Program-made: the position numbers and the translations under genes
Source of the DNA: Pelargonium cotyledonis
Taxonomy: Eukaryota; Streptophyta; Magnoliopsida; Geraniales; Geraniaceae
Reading direction: 5' to 3'
Assembly: GCA_036897625.1 (NCBI GenBank)
Contig: JAYMTA010000073.1
Coordinates: 1-45,700, forward strand
DNA: 45,700 bases
Notes under the pieces: generated by a model
What the model was told of the DNA's origin: nothing
Databases searched by the model: none
The model's input: only the letters and a program-made list of their open reading frames with translations
In this document: one piece after another, positions 44,375 to 45,700 of the stretch
Layout of the letters: each line of letters starts with the position of its first letter
How positions within the stretch are numbered: position 1 is the first letter of the stretch

Positions 44375-45700
44375 GATCATAAGCCACACTTGGACCAAAA
44401 AGAAATACATGTAAAAATAGGGTACAAAAATATAATAAATATAAATATAAAAAAAAAAAGGAGGGAATGAGGAGACAACACACCACGTTCTGATTGTTGG
44501 TTACATCAGACTTCCTTTATTCACTCAATCGCTCAAAACTTGAAAAGAAAAGGACAGAAAAAAGAGAAGAAACAGAGAGAGTAGCAAATGTTGAAAGAGA
44601 AGAAGAAGATAAGTAGGGTATAGGAGATTGGTGCACCTTAACTTACAGTGACATTTTGGCTCACAAACCCATAATCATATCTACATTTTGCATCATCTTT
44701 TTATTTTTCTTTCACAGAAACTGTGTCAGTGTCTATTCTCTCTGTAGCTATGTAGATACAATCCTCCCAATGATTGATTGATGGATAGAAGAAGAGAATG
44801 GAGCTGTAAAAAGCTTTGTCCAAATCTTTTGGCACTGAAATTTGGCAATGTTGTTGTACACTGTTTTTGCAATTTATCTATACCATTTAATATGTTTGTT
44901 GTTAATATGTCAGTTGAATACTTGGAAATTGAATCATCCTAGTTTTTTTTTTTTTGGTCTTTTTATACATTTATTTTCATAATCTATCTGTAATTCTTGA
45001 AGAGCTCTTGTTCTTGAGTGTTGGGACAATACAGATTTGCTGGAAATTTTTTATTTTATTACACACTAGACGGAGTGCATATGTTGGGGCTGATTTGTTG
45101 GCCAAGTTTTATATTTCTTAGGCTGCGCTATTAGTATAGTTAATGAAGCAAAACAAAAAAGGTGGTCGGATTTTATAGTATAGCTTAAACATAATTTATT
45201 TGATTACTTATTTTTATATAGAGTAAGTATCTAAGTCAATGAATATTTTACTTAGTTAAGACACTAATGAGATTGCGACACTTCGTTAAAATATGACGGA
45301 CTCCCATCTCTCTACCCAATGGGACGAGCTAAACAAACTTGGTCATTTCGCAAGGAGGTTGGTGCAATATCATTTTGCTCAGGAGAGGTCATTCATAAGA
45401 AGATTGGGCTCTTTAATGGGCGCTGAAGTTCACCATAATTATCGTTTGACGAGGAAGCAAGTTGGAAACACCAACTGATTTCTTCTCCAAACATGATTCT
45501 CTTTCAAAGCTTTTGGGAATTTTCCTTCTATTCACTTGAAGAAAACTTGCAATCGTCTCATCTCAACAAAGTTCACGTTTGCAATTGACGGATTTATCAT
45601 CCCTTTTATTATCATCCTTTCAAGTGTTTGTATTTTTACATGTTTTTTACTTGTGGTCTTCTGATTTTTTCCTGTACTAATAAATATAAATATATATATA
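44375..45700. other. NPF1 upstream region and unassigned DNA
   Basis: AT-rich sequence. The left 500 bases are likely NPF1 promoter, with GA-rich tracts near 44545-44620. At 45293-45478 a 61-codon plus-strand frame has balanced composition (LGHFARRLVQYHFAQERSFIRRLG) but no recognised family, splice context or neighbours. It may be a transposon or gene relic. The window ends in AT repeats. Confidence 0.45.

Noticed and set aside
44211-44486. A 91-codon minus-strand protein MVCCLLIPSFF...
   Set aside because: It spans the predicted TATA box and the CT-rich leader of the NPF1 gene, and shows low-complexity composition. It is promoter/leader DNA.
1-45700. CRISPR array, phage, or bacterial operon
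   Set aside because: The sequence is spliced plant nuclear DNA; the repeats seen are microsatellites and two-copy tandem duplications without spacer structure.

Overview
The window looks like nuclear DNA of a flowering plant, most likely a eudicot. It is AT-rich, and its nine protein-coding genes (eight with multi-exon models I could close in frame from start to stop, one with a broken N-terminus) are recognisably plant proteins. Introns mostly follow GT-AG rules. Between and inside the genes lie microsatellites, a Stowaway-type MITE and LINE debris. I cannot name a species. No operon, CRISPR array, rRNA or tRNA was seen.

Layout, left to right. 1-1596: intergenic, with one unexplained coding-like stretch (751-1294). 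1597-3915 (-): CURT1C-like thylakoid curvature protein. 4267-5945: a 1.6 kb LINE-derived insertion with an 18-bp target-site duplication. 7154-16282 (+): golgin candidate 5 (GC5, TMF-like), 19 coding exons. 17897-23153 (+): SGB1-like hexose transporter, 13 coding exons, one GC-AG intron, and a second LINE relic in an intron. 24400-24651: Stowaway-like MITE. 25883-27561 (+): mitochondrial CcmH. 29112-35277 (+): malonyl-CoA synthetase AAE13, 17 exons, with an apparent U12-type AT-AC intron and a targeting presequence. 35741-40426 (+): three tandem hotdog-fold acyl-CoA thioesterases (ACOT13/THEM2-like). 41535-44150 (-): nitrate transporter of the NPF1 type, whose usual N-terminal leader is cut by an in-frame TAG. 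44340-45700: its promoter and unassigned DNA.

There is no evidence that all the genes work as one system. Two adjacencies match Arabidopsis locus numbering as I remember it: GC5-SGB1 (At1g79830/At1g79820) and AAE13-thioesterase-NPF1 (At3g16170/At3g16175/At3g16180). The AAE13-thioesterase pair is biochemically suggestive, since one enzyme makes an acyl-CoA thioester and the other family hydrolyses thioesters, but a shared pathway is inference.

Most notable observations: the AT-AC intron in AAE13, the nonsense codon in the NPF leader, the 3-copy thioesterase array next to a conserved CoA ligase, and a LINE insertion that keeps its endonuclease and tail-like end but lacks a recognisable reverse transcriptase. 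No clearly unprecedented system was found.
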